This document shows, piece after piece, positions 16,409 to 25,512 of a stretch of 64,000 nt of DNA; positions within the stretch are counted from its first letter, which is position 1; each line of letters opens with the position of its first letter. The stretch lies in NCBI RefSeq assembly GCF_900302475.1, contig NZ_OMOQ01000002.1, positions 248,001 through 312,000 on the forward strand. Reading direction: 5' to 3'. The translations under genes were made by a program, and so were the position numbers. This DNA is from Defluviimonas aquaemixtae (GTDB lineage Bacteria > Pseudomonadota > Alphaproteobacteria > Rhodobacterales > Rhodobacteraceae). Below the pieces are notes generated by a model. The model had not been told where the DNA came from and did not search any database. It saw only the letters and a list, made by a program, of their open reading frames with translations.

Positions 16409-16756
16409 ATGATCGACTGGAAGCGCGTGGAGGAACTGCAGTCCGAGATCGGGCCCGAGGGTTTCGCCGAAATTGTTGAGCTTTTCCTCGACGAGGTCGA
16501 GGAAATGGTGATGCGCCTCAAGACCGCTCCAAGACCTGCGCAGTATGAATCCGACCTTCATTTTCTCAAGGGTGGAGCATGGAACCTCGGATTCGCCGAG
16601 TTTGGCGCGTTGTGCCAGGATGGCGAAAGGCGCACCGTGATGGGTCAGGGCGACAAGGTCGATATCGCCGGGATCGTGAGCTGCTACTTCGCCTCCAAGA
16701 CGATGTTCTTTGAGGGCCTCGCCGGTCGAGGCATCCAGATCCATTCAGCCGCGTGA
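16409..16756 (+). CDS. Histidine phosphotransfer (Hpt) domain protein
   Basis: This 115-residue protein is a single Hpt domain: a four-helix bundle sequence with the phospho-acceptor His51 in SDLHFLKGGAWNLGFAEFG, matching the family pattern HxLKGxxxxLG. It would shuttle phosphate between a hybrid histidine kinase and a receiver domain. A GGAGGG element lies 6 bases before the ATG. It is divergent from the receiver-PP2C gene, and its product is the obvious candidate to phosphorylate that receiver, but no kinase is encoded in the window. Its C-terminus (Gly-rich, ending IQIHSAA) is not conserved. Confidence 0.9.
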   Translation: MIDWKRVEELQSEIGPEGFAEIVELFLDEVEEMVMRLKTAPRPAQYESDLHFLKGGAWNLGFAEFGALCQDGERRTVMGQGDKVDIAGIVSCYFASKTMFFEGLAGRGIQIHSAA

Positions 16757-16768
16757 CGGCGGGATTGG

Positions 16769-18016
16769 TCAGATCAGAAAGTCGGACAGGGCCTCGTCAT
16801 CGGTGATGTCGCGGTAGGTGAAGGCCGCCTGGTCGAGCTTGCGCTTCAGGTCGGTGAAGTTCTCCGCTTCCCGGGTTTCGATCCCGATCAGGACCGACCC
16901 GAAGTTGCGCGCCGATTTCTTCAAGTACTCGAAGCGTGCGATATCGTCTTCGGGACCGAGCATCGTCAGGAATTCGCGCAGCGCACCGGGCCTTTGCGGC
17001 ATCCGCAGGATGAAGTACTTCTTTAGGCCGGCAAAACGCTGGGCACGCTCCTTGACTTCCGGAAGCCGCTCGAAATCGAAATTGCCGCCGGAAGTGACGC
17101 AGACCACCGTCCTTTCCCGAATTGTATCGACAAGCGAGGGCAGCGCATCGACGGAGAGCGCGCCCGCAGGCTCAAGAACGATCCCTTCGCCGTTCAGCAT
17201 CTCGAGCATGGTGATGCAGATCCGGTCTTCGGGCGCGGACAGAAGCTTGTCCGCTGTGACGTGGCGGAGCCGCGCGAACGGCTCGGTCCCGATCCGCGCG
17301 ACTGCGGCGCCATCGACGAAACTATTGATCTGCCGAAGCGTCACCGGCGTCCCGGTCGCAAGCGCTGCGGCAAGGCTTGCCCCGCCTAAAGGCTCGACGT
17401 AGCGAAAGTCGGTTTCAGGCGACAGCTCCTGCATGACGCCGGTGACTCCAGCCGCGAGACCGCCACCCCCCACCGGCAAAACGACGAGATCGGGGGTCCG
17501 GCCAAGTTGGTCGAGAAACTCGATCGCGACACTCGCCTGCCCCAGGATCACGTCGGGATCGTCGAAGGGCGATAGGAAATGCGCGTCCGCCTCGGTGCAG
17601 AAGGCCTGAGCAGCCGCGAGAGTCTGATCGAAATAGTCGCCCGTCAGCCGGATCTCGATTCTGTCGCCGCCGAAGACGCTGGTCTTTTCGATCTTCTGCT
17701 GGGGTGTAGTGACGGGCATGAAGACCGTGCCCCGGACGCCGAAATGGCGGCAGGCAAAGGCCATACCCTGCGCGTGGTTCCCGGCGCTCGCGCAGACAAA
17801 GTGACCATGCACTGGGTCTTCGGACAGGACCCTGCGCATCGCGGTGAAGGCGCCGCGAAGCTTGTAGCTGCGCACCGGCGTCAGATCCTCGCGCTTCAGC
17901 CAGATTTCGGCATCGTAGCGAGCGGACAGATGGTCGTTGCGCTGAAGAGGTGTCGGCGGGAAGAGGTCGCGCAGGGCCTCGGTCGCGCGCCGCGCATGAT
18001 CCGCAAAACTGCTCAT
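16769..18016 (-). CDS. ilvA: Threonine ammonia-lyase (threonine dehydratase)
   Basis: The 415-residue protein is a PLP enzyme of the serine/threonine dehydratase family. The PLP lysine is in VRSYKLRGAF, the glycine-rich phosphate loop in VVLPVGGGGLAAGVTG, and the C-terminal region from about 325 is a regulatory ACT-like domain (KYFILRMPQRPGALREFLTMLG). It turns threonine into 2-oxobutanoate, the first step to isoleucine. The start at 18016 was chosen over 18082 by alignment of the N-terminal helix. The gene converges with the Hpt gene (12 bp between stops) and is divergent from argG, with 137 bp between starts. Confidence 0.95.
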   Translation of the reverse strand: MSSFADHARRATEALRDLFPPTPLQRNDHLSARYDAEIWLKREDLTPVRSYKLRGAFTAMRRVLSEDPVHGHFVCASAGNHAQGMAFACRHFGVRGTVFMPVTTPQQKIEKTSVFGGDRIEIRLTGDYFDQTLAAAQAFCTEADAHFLSPFDDPDVILGQASVAIEFLDQLGRTPDLVVLPVGGGGLAAGVTGVMQELSPETDFRYVEPLGGASLAAALATGTPVTLRQINSFVDGAAVARIGTEPFARLRHVTADKLLSAPEDRICITMLEMLNGEGIVLEPAGALSVDALPSLVDTIRERTVVCVTSGGNFDFERLPEVKERAQRFAGLKKYFILRMPQRPGALREFLTMLGPEDDIARFEYLKKSARNFGSVLIGIETREAENFTDLKRKLDQAAFTYRDITDDEALSDFLI

Positions 18017-18153
18017 AAGTATCCTCCGGGCCGTGTTGGCCGTCCTTCGGCCACGAACGCGTCCCCCTGTCAAGCGACGCACCCGGCGTTGCTTGCCCTG
18101 CGGCGCAAACTTCGCTAATCGCGGCGCGATTGCCCCGACCGATGGAGCCGCCC

Positions 18154-19380
18154 ATGTCCGCGCCGAAGAAAGTCGTCCTCGCCTATTCCGGCGGCCTCGA
18201 CACGTCGATCATCCTAAAATGGCTTCAGACGGAATATCGTTGCGAGGTCGTGACCTTTACCGCCGATCTCGGACAGGGCGAGGAGTTGGATCCGGCGCGC
18301 AAAAAAGCTGAGTTGCTAGGGATCAAGCCGGAGAACATCTACATTGAGGACGTGCGCGAGGAATTCGTGCGCGACTTCGTCTTCCCGATGTTCCGCGCGA
18401 ACGCGCTCTACGAGGGGCTCTACCTCCTGGGCACCTCCATCGCGCGGCCGCTCATTTCGAAGCGGCTGGTAGAGATCGCGGCGGAGACTGGGGCCGATGC
18501 GGTTGCCCACGGGGCGACCGGCAAGGGCAATGACCAGGTGCGGTTCGAACTGTCGGCCTACGCGCTCAATCCAAATATCAAGGTGATTGCGCCCTGGCGG
18601 GAATGGACGCTGACGAGCCGGACGAAGCTGCTGGAATTCGCAGAAGCGAACCAGATCCCGATCGCCAAGGACAAGCGCGGCGAGGCGCCGTTCTCGGTCG
18701 ATGCGAACCTTCTTCACACCTCGTCCGAGGGCAAGGTGCTGGAAAATCCCGCCGATGAGGCGCCCGACTACGTCTATCAGCGCACGGTCCATCCGGAGGA
18801 AGCGCCGGATAAGCCTGAGATGGTGGAGATCACCTTCGAGAAAGGCGACGCGGTCGCGATCGATGGCGAGGCGATGGGCCCGTCTGAGATCCTGACGCTG
18901 CTCAACGAACTCGGCGGCAAGCATGGCGTGGGGCGGCTCGATCTGGTGGAAAACCGGTTCGTCGGCATGAAATCCCGCGGCATCTACGAGACGCCGGGCG
19001 GGACGGTGCTTCTGGAGGCCCATCGCGGGATCGAGCAGATCACGCTCGATAGCGGGGCGGGGCATTTGAAGGATTCGATCATGCCGCGCTATGCGGAGCT
19101 GATCTATAATGGGTTCTGGTTCTCGCCTGAGCGGGAGATGCTGCAGGCCCTGATCGACAAATCTCAGGAACACGTTTCCGGGACCGTTCGGGTGAAGCTT
19201 TTCAAAGGCTCGGCGCGGACCGTCGCGCGGTGGTCGGAGCATTCGCTTTACTCGGAGAAGCACGTCACCTTCGAGGAGGATGCGGGTGCCTACGACCAGA
19301 AGGACGCCGAGGGTTTCATCCGGCTGAACGCGCTCCGGCTGAAGCTGATCGCGACCCGGAATGCGCGGGTGAAAGGTTGA
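18154..19380 (+). CDS. argG: Argininosuccinate synthase
   Basis: The 408-residue enzyme condenses citrulline and aspartate with ATP to argininosuccinate in arginine synthesis. The N-terminal [15 protein letters not shown] holds the PP-loop ATP motif SGGxDTS, and [14 protein letters not shown] is the citrulline/aspartate site. Length is standard. ArgJ, another arginine enzyme, is 7 kb away at 26226, not in the same operon. The gene is divergent from ilvA and ends just before a set of inverted repeats (19383-19496). Confidence 0.97.
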   Translation: MSAPKKVVLAYSGGLDTSIILKWLQTEYRCEVVTFTADLGQGEELDPARKKAELLGIKPENIYIEDVREEFVRDFVFPMFRANALYEGLYLLGTSIARPLISKRLVEIAAETGADAVAHGATGKGNDQVRFELSAYALNPNIKVIAPWREWTLTSRTKLLEFAEANQIPIAKDKRGEAPFSVDANLLHTSSEGKVLENPADEAPDYVYQRTVHPEEAPDKPEMVEITFEKGDAVAIDGEAMGPSEILTLLNELGGKHGVGRLDLVENRFVGMKSRGIYETPGGTVLLEAHRGIEQITLDSGAGHLKDSIMPRYAELIYNGFWFSPEREMLQALIDKSQEHVSGTVRVKLFKGSARTVARWSEHSLYSEKHVTFEEDAGAYDQKDAEGFIRLNALRLKLIATRNARVKG

Positions 19381-19382
19381 GT

Positions 19383-19396
19383 TTTCACGCGTGAAA
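19383..19396. repeat. 14-bp perfect palindrome TTTCACGCGTGAAA just after argG
   Basis: Directly after the argG stop codon (TGA at 19378-19380) lies the 14-bp palindrome TTTCACGCGTGAAA. Its right half (GTGAAA) is also the beginning of the longer inverted repeat at 19391-19465, so the two structures compete for the same bases. It may be a protein site or part of a transcription terminator without a T run. Confidence 0.6.
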
Positions 19397-19465
19397 TCCG
19401 GGTTAACACATTGATTCCGTGCGCGTGCGAGATTTCTGTTAGGGAAATCTTAACCCGGATTTCAC
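19391..19465. repeat. 16-bp perfect inverted repeat spanning the argG/YegP-like gap, with nested hairpin
   Basis: The arms GTGAAATCCGGGTTAA (19391-19406) and TTAACCCGGATTTCAC (19450-19465) are perfect reverse complements separated by 43 bp. Inside is a second small hairpin, GATTTC at 19431-19436 with GAAATC at 19444-19449. The element lies between the convergent ends of argG and the YegP-like gene. It may act as a bidirectional terminator or be a binding site for a dimeric protein; no T run follows, so a simple intrinsic terminator is not clear. I have not seen another copy in the window. Confidence 0.65.
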
Positions 19466-19496
19466 AGCAGCGCCGCGATGTTGTGCGGCGCTGCTG
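19465..19496 (-). terminator. 12-bp hairpin after the YegP-like gene
   Basis: CAGCAGCGCCGC and GCGGCGCTGCTG form a perfect 12-bp stem with an 8-base loop. It ends four bases from the stop of the minus-strand YegP-like gene and shares its first base with the long inverted repeat beyond it. A T run is absent on the minus strand, so it is either a weak terminator or a mRNA-stabilising hairpin. Confidence 0.55.
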
Positions 19497-19500
19497 GCTG

Positions 19501-19680
19501 CTACGCGGCGGCGGCCTCCCGGATGGGTGCGCTTCCCGACCCCTTCACGAGGTTGATCGCGGAAAGCGCGTCGGCTTTGTTATGGTAGCCTTCGCCTGAG
19601 TTGGCGATCTTCCGATTGTTGGCGGCATAGAGCGTCCAGCGCCAATAACCGGAAACATCCTTGTAAATGTAGTAGAACAT
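19501..19680 (-). CDS. YegP-like DUF1508 small protein
   Basis: This 59-residue protein starts at the ATG at 19680, preceded by AAGGAG seven bases upstream. It carries one DUF1508 unit: MFYYIYKDVSGYWRW, then LYAANNRKIANSGEGYHNK and an ADALSAI helix. The pattern of Tyr-Lys-Asp, Trp-Arg-Trp and Ile-Ala-x-Ser-Gly-Glu-x-Tyr is typical of YegP repeats, which form a small beta-sheet fold; function is unknown. Many homologues have two repeats, this one has a single repeat with an Ala-rich tail. Convergent with argG across the inverted-repeat region. An upstream extension to 19788 lacks an RBS and is rejected. Confidence 0.82.
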   Translation of the reverse strand: MFYYIYKDVSGYWRWTLYAANNRKIANSGEGYHNKADALSAINLVKGSGSAPIREAAAA

Positions 19681-19824
19681 CGCGTGCTCCTTTTCTTGCA
19701 CGTTGCGGTTTGCCACCCTCCGCAAGGGAGGGTGGCGACTTTCAGCCGCAATCAACTTGACGGGAGCATTGCTTTCCGTGAAAGTCACGGTGTGTCTAAA
19801 GCACGCTGCCCTTTGCGGCAGTTA

Positions 19825-19852
19825 GGCGCTCGCAGATGACGCTGCGGGCGCC
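19825..19852. other. Stem-loop in the 416-bp gap between the YegP-like gene and rimP
   Basis: The gap 19681-20096 has no convincing gene. Besides the promoter and leader described separately, it contains an 11-bp stem (GGCGCTCGCAG with CTGCGGGCGCC, one G-T pair, six-base loop), followed by TTATTGATT. There is also an AT-rich patch at 19885-19905 and a run of nine cytosines near 19918-19926. The hairpin could end a short minus- or plus-strand transcript. I assign no function. Confidence 0.45.
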
Positions 19853-19975
19853 TTATTGATTCCACGCGCCATTTTCAGAGTCGAGTCATTTTTCATATAT
19901 TTAGCGGTTTCTTGAATCCCCCCCCCAACCAGAGGTATGTCGGAGGCGAAGTCGCTCTAGCCCCATACTCGGCGC

Positions 19976-20004
19976 TTGCAGACTCGTCCGCCTTCGCCTA
20001 TATC
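19976..20004 (+). promoter_or_regulatory. Candidate sigma70-type promoter of the rimP-nusA-infB operon
   Basis: TTGCAG (19976-19981) and TATATC (19999-20004) are separated by exactly 17 bp, close to the housekeeping consensus. Transcription would start near 20011, giving a leader of about 85 bases before the rimP start codon. It is the best promoter-like element in the gap and is oriented toward rimP. Confidence 0.5.
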
Positions 20005-20010
20005 CGCCTC

Positions 20011-20086
20011 AACAGCGGCGCTGCGGGGTCCAAACTCGCAGCCCACCGGAGAAGATCGGCGGGCCGCAGGGCCCGCTTTTTTTGTT
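20011..20086 (+). promoter_or_regulatory. Attenuator-like leader before rimP: hairpin, antiterminator and terminator
   Basis: Three mutually exclusive structures can be drawn. Hairpin 1 pairs GCTGCG (20020-20025) with CGCAGC (20037-20042). Hairpin 2 pairs 20041-20048 (GCCCACCG) with 20057-20064 (CGGCGGGC) with one mismatch. Hairpin 3 is a textbook intrinsic terminator: GCGGGCC (20059-20065), a GCAG loop, GGCCCGC (20070-20076) and seven T residues. Hairpin 2 shares bases with both others, as an antiterminator would. The terminator ends only 13 bases before the rimP ATG at 20097, leaving no ordinary ribosome binding site between them. This layout suggests transcriptional attenuation of the nusA operon, or a short separate RNA. 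Confidence 0.6.
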
Positions 20087-20096
20087 GTCTGAACCA

Positions 20097-20666
20097 ATGA
20101 CTGACCTGATCGCGAAAACCGCCATCGACCGGCGCCTGGCCGAGATCGTGACCCCGACCATCGAAGGCCTGGGGTTCGAGCTTGTGCGTATCCGGCTGAT
20201 GGGCGGCAACACCAAGACCTTGCAGATCATGGCGGACAAGCCCGATGGGGGGATCGACGTCGCCGATTGCGGAAAGATCTCGGTCGCAGTTTCGGCGCTT
20301 TTGGACGTCGAGGATCCGATCGAGGATGCTTACAACCTCGAGGTCTCCTCGCCCGGCATCGACCGGCCATTGACGCGGTTTAAGGATTTCGACGCCTGGA
20401 AGGGCTACGAGGCGAAGATCGAGACCTCGGAGCTGATCGAGGGCCGCAAGCGGTTCAAGGGCCTGGTCGCCGGGACCGAGGGCGACGAGGTGCTGGTCGA
20501 GATCGATGAGGGCACGATCGGGCTGAAGTTCGACTGGCTCGCCGACGCCAAGCTTGTTCTGACCGACGAGCTGATCACGGAAATGCTGCGGCAGAAGAAA
20601 GCGACCGAGAAGGTTGACGAAGCCGCATTTGATGACATCGAAGAAGAAAGTTCCGAGGAGGAATGA
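20097..20666 (+). CDS. rimP: Ribosome maturation factor RimP
   Basis: The 189-residue protein binds the 30S subunit and is needed for its maturation. Recognisable parts are the N-terminal [20 protein letters not shown] and the C-terminal beta domain from about residue 100. The ATG at 20097 is the first family-consistent start; a TTG at 20082 is in frame but lies in the terminator tail. No Shine-Dalgarno element is visible before it, only TTTGTTGTCTGAACCA, which fits a regulated or leaderless-type start. Its acidic C-terminus (EEESSEEE) is common in alphaproteobacteria. The stop abuts the nusA start. Confidence 0.93.
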   Translation: MTDLIAKTAIDRRLAEIVTPTIEGLGFELVRIRLMGGNTKTLQIMADKPDGGIDVADCGKISVAVSALLDVEDPIEDAYNLEVSSPGIDRPLTRFKDFDAWKGYEAKIETSELIEGRKRFKGLVAGTEGDEVLVEIDEGTIGLKFDWLADAKLVLTDELITEMLRQKKATEKVDEAAFDDIEEESSEEE

Positions 20667-22283
20667 ATGGCTATAACCTCTGCCAACCAGCTTGAGCTTT
20701 TGCAAACCGCCGAGGCGGTTGCGCGCGAGAAGATGATTGACCCGGAGCTGGTCATCGAAGCGATGGAAGAAAGCCTCGCCCGCGCGGCGAAGTCGCGCTA
20801 CGGCGCCGAGATGGATATTCGCGTCGCGATCGACCGCAAAACCGGCCGCGCGGCTTTCACCCGCGTGCGCACCGTCGTCGAGGACGAGGAGTTGGAGAAC
20901 TACCAGGCAGAGCTGACGGTCGCGCAGGCCAAGCAGTATCTCGACGACCCGAAGATCGGCGACACGATCGTGGACGAGGTGCCGCCCGTCGATCTCGGCC
21001 GGATCGCAGCGCAGTCGGCCAAGCAGGTCATCCTGCAGAAGGTGCGCGAGGCCGAACGCGACCGGCAGTATGAGGAATTCAAGGACCGCGCGGGCACGAT
21101 CATCAACGGGATCGTCAAGCGCGAGGAATACGGTAACATCATCGTCGATATCGGCCGTGGCGAGGGCATCCTGCGCCGGAATGAGAAGATCGGCCGCGAG
21201 AGCTATCGCCCGAACGACCGTATCCGCTGTTTCATCAAGGATGTCCGGCGCGAGGCGCGGGGGCCGCAGGTCTTCCTGTCCCGCACCGATCCGCAGTTCA
21301 TGGCCGAGCTCTTCAAGATGGAGGTGCCGGAGATCTACGACGGCATTATCGAGATCAAGGCCGTGGCCCGCGATCCTGGTTCGCGCGCCAAGATCGGCGT
21401 GATTTCCTATGACGGCTCGATCGACCCGGTGGGTGCCTGCGTCGGTATGCGCGGGTCGCGCGTACAGGCGGTGGTGAACGAGCTTCAGGGCGAAAAGATC
21501 GACATCATTCCCTGGAACGAGGATCAGGCGACGTTCCTGGTGAATGCGCTACAGCCTGCGGAGGTCGCGAAGGTCGTCATCGACGAAGAGGCTGGCAAGA
21601 TCGAAGTCGTGGTGCCCGACGAGCAGCTTTCGCTCGCCATCGGACGGCGCGGCCAGAACGTGCGGCTTGCCTCGCAGCTCACCGGGCTCGACATCGACAT
21701 CCTGACCGAGGAAGAGGAGAGCCAGCGCCGGCAGGCAGAGTTCGCCGAGCGCACGAAGCTGTTCATGGACAGCCTCGACCTCGACGAGTTCTTTGCCCAG
21801 CTTCTGGTGTCGGAAGGGTTCACGACCCTCGAGGAGGTGGCCTATGTCGAGATGGACGAGCTGCTGACGATCGAGGGCGTGGACGAGGGCACGGCGGCCG
21901 AGCTTCAGGCCCGCGCCCGCGACGTGATCGAGGAGCAGAACCGCAAGGCGATCGAGAACGCCCGCGCGCTGGGTGCGGAGGACAGCCTGATCAACTTCGA
22001 AGGCCTGACGCCGCAGATGATCGAGGCGCTCGCCAACGACGACGTGAAGACGATCGAGGATTTCGCGACCTGCGCCGACTGGGAACTGGCGGGCGGCTGG
22101 ACCACGGTGAACGGCGAACGCGTGAAAGACGACGGCATTCTCGAGAAGTTCGACATGAGTCTCGAGGAGGCGCAGCACCTCGTCATGACCGCGCGCATCC
22201 AGCTGGGTTGGGTCGATCCGGCCGAGCTTGAGGCGGAGGCCGAAGAGGCCGAGGCCGGCGAAGAGCAGGAGGCCGAGGCCTGA
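20667..22283 (+). CDS. nusA: Transcription termination/antitermination factor NusA
   Basis: The 538-residue protein has the NusA order: N-terminal RNA polymerase-binding domain (1-125), S1 domain (about 135-200), KH1 and KH2 domains (about 230-345, with [20 protein letters not shown] and [17 protein letters not shown]), and two C-terminal helix-hairpin-helix acidic repeats (about 360-510) ending in a Glu/Ala-rich tail. It controls pausing, termination and antitermination. GAGGAGGA lies just before the ATG and overlaps the end of rimP. NusA is the obvious candidate to regulate its own leader through the terminator upstream of rimP. Confidence 0.97.
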   Translation: MAITSANQLELLQTAEAVAREKMIDPELVIEAMEESLARAAKSRYGAEMDIRVAIDRKTGRAAFTRVRTVVEDEELENYQAELTVAQAKQYLDDPKIGDTIVDEVPPVDLGRIAAQSAKQVILQKVREAERDRQYEEFKDRAGTIINGIVKREEYGNIIVDIGRGEGILRRNEKIGRESYRPNDRIRCFIKDVRREARGPQVFLSRTDPQFMAELFKMEVPEIYDGIIEIKAVARDPGSRAKIGVISYDGSIDPVGACVGMRGSRVQAVVNELQGEKIDIIPWNEDQATFLVNALQPAEVAKVVIDEEAGKIEVVVPDEQLSLAIGRRGQNVRLASQLTGLDIDILTEEEESQRRQAEFAERTKLFMDSLDLDEFFAQLLVSEGFTTLEEVAYVEMDELLTIEGVDEGTAAELQARARDVIEEQNRKAIENARALGAEDSLINFEGLTPQMIEALANDDVKTIEDFATCADWELAGGWTTVNGERVKDDGILEKFDMSLEEAQHLVMTARIQLGWVDPAELEAEAEEAEAGEEQEAEA

Positions 22284-22306
22284 TATGGGCCTCGGAGGTG
22301 CCGCAT

Positions 22307-22936
22307 ATGACTCGAGGGGGACGCCATAAGGGAAGGGATGAGCCCGAGCGGCGTTGCATCGTCACGGGTGACGTGCAGCCCAAGGCCGGTCTCATCCGCT
22401 TCGTGGTGTCGCCCGGGGGTCAGGTGGTGCCCGACCTGGCCAACAAGCTTCCCGGGCGCGGGATGTGGGTCACGGCCGATCGGGACGTAATCGAGAAGGC
22501 CGGCAAAAAGGGCCTGTTCGCCCGCGCGGCCAAGGCACAGATCACGGTGCCCGAGGGCCTTGCGGAGACCGTCGAGGTCGGGTTGGCGCGGCGGGTGGTG
22601 GACCTTATCTCTCTGGCACGCAAGGCAGGACTTGCCGTCGCGGGTTTCGAGAAGGTGAAAGGCTGGCTGGCAGAAGGAAGGGCGAAGGTCCTCCTGCAGG
22701 CTTCCGACGGATCCGAGCGCGGCAAGGGCAAGCTCTGGACGCCCGAAGGGGGGCGATGGTTCGGCTGTCTGACCTCTTCGGAGCTTGGGCTGGCCTTTGG
22801 TCGGGATAGTGTGGTACACGGCGCGCTTGCGGCTGGCGGACTCTCCACACGTGTTGTAGAGGAAGCGGCAAAGCTTGCGGGCTTGCGGAAAGTTGACGGC
22901 GGATCGTCCGCCGAGAAGGATTTGAGACCGGCATGA
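22307..22936 (+). CDS. YlxR-type RNA-binding protein fused to an L7Ae-like domain
   Basis: The 209-residue protein begins with a YlxR (DUF448) domain ([22 protein letters not shown] and [10 protein letters not shown]) and continues with an L7Ae/L30e-like domain ([21 protein letters not shown]), a fusion usual in alphaproteobacteria. It is thought to bind RNA and, in some bacteria, to affect RNase P or transcription; the role here is not known. GGAGG lies eight bases before the ATG at 22307, which decides the start over the in-frame GTG at 22298. It sits between nusA and infB, and its end overlaps the infB start by 4 bp. Confidence 0.9.
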   Translation: MTRGGRHKGRDEPERRCIVTGDVQPKAGLIRFVVSPGGQVVPDLANKLPGRGMWVTADRDVIEKAGKKGLFARAAKAQITVPEGLAETVEVGLARRVVDLISLARKAGLAVAGFEKVKGWLAEGRAKVLLQASDGSERGKGKLWTPEGGRWFGCLTSSELGLAFGRDSVVHGALAAGGLSTRVVEEAAKLAGLRKVDGGSSAEKDLRPA

Positions 22937-25455
22937 GCGAAACAGACGGCAAAAAGACCCTCGGACTCGGTGGGCGGTCCGGTCAGGTGAAGCAGAGCTT
23001 CAGCCATGGCCGCACCAAGAACGTCGTGGTCGAGACGAAGCGCAAGCGCGTCGTCGTGCCCAAGCCGGGTTCCGCACCGGCTACCTCCGGCGGGTCCGGC
23101 GGCGGCGCGGGCGACCCGTCGCGCCGTCCGGCCGGCATCTCGGACGCCGAGATGGAGCGCCGGCTGAAGGCGCTTCAGGCTGCCAAGGCGCGCGAGACCG
23201 AAGAGGCCGAAATGCGCGCCGACGAGGAGCGCAAGCGCGAAGAAGAGCGCGAACGCCGCCGGGCCGAGGCCGAGGCGAAGGAGCGCGAGGATCGCGAGCG
23301 CGAGGAAGCGCTTAAGGCGAAGGCCGAGGAGGACGCCCGCAAGGCCGAAGAGGCCGAAACCCGCGCCGCGCGCAAGGAAGAAATCAAGAAGCCGGCCGAG
23401 AAGGCCGCTCCGATGGATCCCGCCGCGGCCGAGGCCGCCGCGGCCCGCGCCGAGACCAAAGGCGTCTCGTCCACCGGGCCGCGCAAGACCGACCGTGAGC
23501 GCGACAACCGCGGTGGCGACCGCGACAGCCGCGGCAAGGGCGGTCGCGACGAGGGCCGCAGGTCAGGCAAACTGACGCTCAGTGAGGCGCTATCGGGCGA
23601 AGGCGGGCGCCAGCGTTCGCTCGCCGCGATGAAGCGCAAGCAAGAGCGTGCACGTCAGAAGGCGCTGGGCCAGACGGTCCGCGCCGAGAAGCAGGTGCGC
23701 GACGTCCAGCTGCCCGAGACGATTGTGGTGCAGGAGCTTGCCAATCGCATGGCCGAGCGCGCCGCCGACGTCGTCAAGTCGCTGATGAAGATGGGCATGA
23801 TGGTCAACATGAACCAGCCCATCGACGCCGATACCGCCGAACTGATCATCGAGGAATTCGGACACAAGGCCGTGCGCGTTTCCGATGCCGACGTGGAACA
23901 GGTCATCGACTCGATCGAGGACAAGGACGAGGATTTGCAGTCGCGTCCGCCGATCATCACGATCATGGGCCATGTTGACCACGGCAAGACGTCGCTTCTG
24001 GACGCGATCCGCAAGACGAATGTCGTCTCGGGCGAAGCCGGCGGCATCACCCAACATATCGGCGCCTACCAGGTGAAGACGGAATCCGGGGCGATCCTGA
24101 CCTTCCTCGACACGCCGGGCCACGCGGCCTTCACCTCGATGCGCGCCCGTGGGGCGCAGGTCACCGATATCGTCGTTCTGGTCGTGGCCGCCGATGATGC
24201 GGTCATGCCGCAGACGATCGAGGCAATCAACCACGCCAAGGCTGCCGGTGTTCCGATGATCGTCGCAATCAACAAGATCGACAAGCCCGCGGCCGATGCG
24301 CAGAAGGTCAGGACCGACCTTCTGCAGCACGAGGTTGTTGTCGAGGCGCTGTCGGGCGACGTGCAGGACGTCGAGGTCTCGGCCACGACCGGCCAGGGGC
24401 TCGACCAGCTTCTGGAGGCGATCGCGCTTCAGGCGGAGATCCTGGAGCTGAAGTCCAATCCCGAACGGGCTGCGATGGGCGCCGTGATCGAAGCCAAGCT
24501 CGACGTAGGCCGCGGCCCCGTGGCGACGGTTCTCGTGCAGAACGGTACACTGAGGCAGGGCGACATCTTCGTCGTCGGCGAACAGTGGGGCAAGGTCCGC
24601 GCGCTGATCAACGACAAGGGCGACCGGGTGGACGAAGCCGGGCCGTCGGTTCCGGTCGAGGTTCTGGGCCTGAACGGCACGCCCGAGGCGGGCGACGTCC
24701 TGAACGTCGTCGAAACCGAGGCGCAGGCGCGCGAGATCGCGGACTACCGTGAGCAGGCGGCGAAGGACAAGCGCGCGGCGGCCGGTGCGGCGACCACGCT
24801 TGAACAGCTCATGGCCAAGGCCAAAGAGGACGAGAGCGTTGCGGAACTGCCGATCCTGGTCAAGGCTGACGTTCAGGGCTCGGCCGAGGCGATCATCCAG
24901 GCGATGGAAAAGATCGGCAATGAAGAGGTCCGTGTTCGGGTCCTTCACTACGGGGTCGGCGCGATCACGGAATCGGATATCGGCCTCGCCGAAGCCAGCG
25001 GGGCCCCGGTCATCGGATTCAACGTCCGCGCGAACGCACCGGCGCGAGCGGCGGCCAACCAGAAGGGCGTCGAGATCCGATACTACTCGGTCATATACGA
25101 CCTCGTGGACGACGTGAGAGCCGCGGCCTCGGGTCTTCTCTCGGCCGAGATCCGCGAAAACTTCATCGGCTACGCCGAGATCAAGGAAGTCTTCAAGGTT
25201 TCCGGAGTCGGCAAGGTTGCCGGCTGCCTCGTCACCGAGGGCATCGCGCGCAGGTCGGCGGGTGTTCGCCTGTTGCGCGATAACGTCGTGATCCACGAAG
25301 GCACTCTGAAGACGCTGAAGCGCTTCAAGGACGAGGTCAAAGAAGTTCAGTCCGGCCAGGAATGCGGCATGGCCTTTGAAAACTACGAGGACATCCGGCA
25401 AGGCGATGTCATCGAGATATTCGAGCGCGAGGAAGTCGAGCGCAAGCTGAGCTAG
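22933..25455 (+). CDS. infB: Translation initiation factor IF-2
   Basis: The 840-residue protein brings initiator tRNA to the 30S subunit. Residues 1-230 form a low-complexity, charged N-terminal region rich in Glu, Arg, Lys and Ala, expected to be a coiled coil. The GTPase domain follows with G1 [17 protein letters not shown]3 DTPGHAAF and G4 NKID, then domains II-IV to the C-terminal [12 protein letters not shown]. The ATG overlaps the end of the ylxR-type gene, so translation is coupled. It is the last gene of the rimP-nusA-ylxR-infB operon and is followed by a strong terminator. Confidence 0.97.
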   Translation: MSETDGKKTLGLGGRSGQVKQSFSHGRTKNVVVETKRKRVVVPKPGSAPATSGGSGGGAGDPSRRPAGISDAEMERRLKALQAAKARETEEAEMRADEERKREEERERRRAEAEAKEREDREREEALKAKAEEDARKAEEAETRAARKEEIKKPAEKAAPMDPAAAEAAAARAETKGVSSTGPRKTDRERDNRGGDRDSRGKGGRDEGRRSGKLTLSEALSGEGGRQRSLAAMKRKQERARQKALGQTVRAEKQVRDVQLPETIVVQELANRMAERAADVVKSLMKMGMMVNMNQPIDADTAELIIEEFGHKAVRVSDADVEQVIDSIEDKDEDLQSRPPIITIMGHVDHGKTSLLDAIRKTNVVSGEAGGITQHIGAYQVKTESGAILTFLDTPGHAAFTSMRARGAQVTDIVVLVVAADDAVMPQTIEAINHAKAAGVPMIVAINKIDKPAADAQKVRTDLLQHEVVVEALSGDVQDVEVSATTGQGLDQLLEAIALQAEILELKSNPERAAMGAVIEAKLDVGRGPVATVLVQNGTLRQGDIFVVGEQWGKVRALINDKGDRVDEAGPSVPVEVLGLNGTPEAGDVLNVVETEAQAREIADYREQAAKDKRAAAGAATTLEQLMAKAKEDESVAELPILVKADVQGSAEAIIQAMEKIGNEEVRVRVLHYGVGAITESDIGLAEASGAPVIGFNVRANAPARAAANQKGVEIRYYSVIYDLVDDVRAAASGLLSAEIRENFIGYAEIKEVFKVSGVGKVAGCLVTEGIARRSAGVRLLRDNVVIHEGTLKTLKRFKDEVKEVQSGQECGMAFENYEDIRQGDVIEIFEREEVERKLS

Positions 25456-25458
25456 GAA

Positions 25459-25490
25459 AAGGGGGCCCCGAGGGCCCCCTTACTCATTTT
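25459..25490 (+). terminator. Intrinsic terminator after infB
   Basis: GGGGGCCC (25461-25468) pairs with GGGCCCCC (25472-25479) around a CGA loop, extended by two A-T pairs, and is followed by TTACTCATTTT. It starts five bases after the infB stop codon and fits a Rho-independent terminator of the rimP operon. Confidence 0.8.
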
Positions 25491-25512
25491 GCTAGGTCCA
25501 ACCGCTTGAACT

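Noticed and set aside
19918..19926. Run of nine cytosines upstream of rimP
   Set aside because: It could be a slippage tract, but it is not in a gene or between promoter elements, so phase variation cannot be argued.
23148..23460. Apparent repeats of GCCGAGG/GAGGCC in infB
   Set aside because: They come from the Glu/Ala/Arg low-complexity region of IF-2, not from a DNA repeat.
23590..25401. 603-codon minus-strand open frame
   Set aside because: Antisense shadow of infB.
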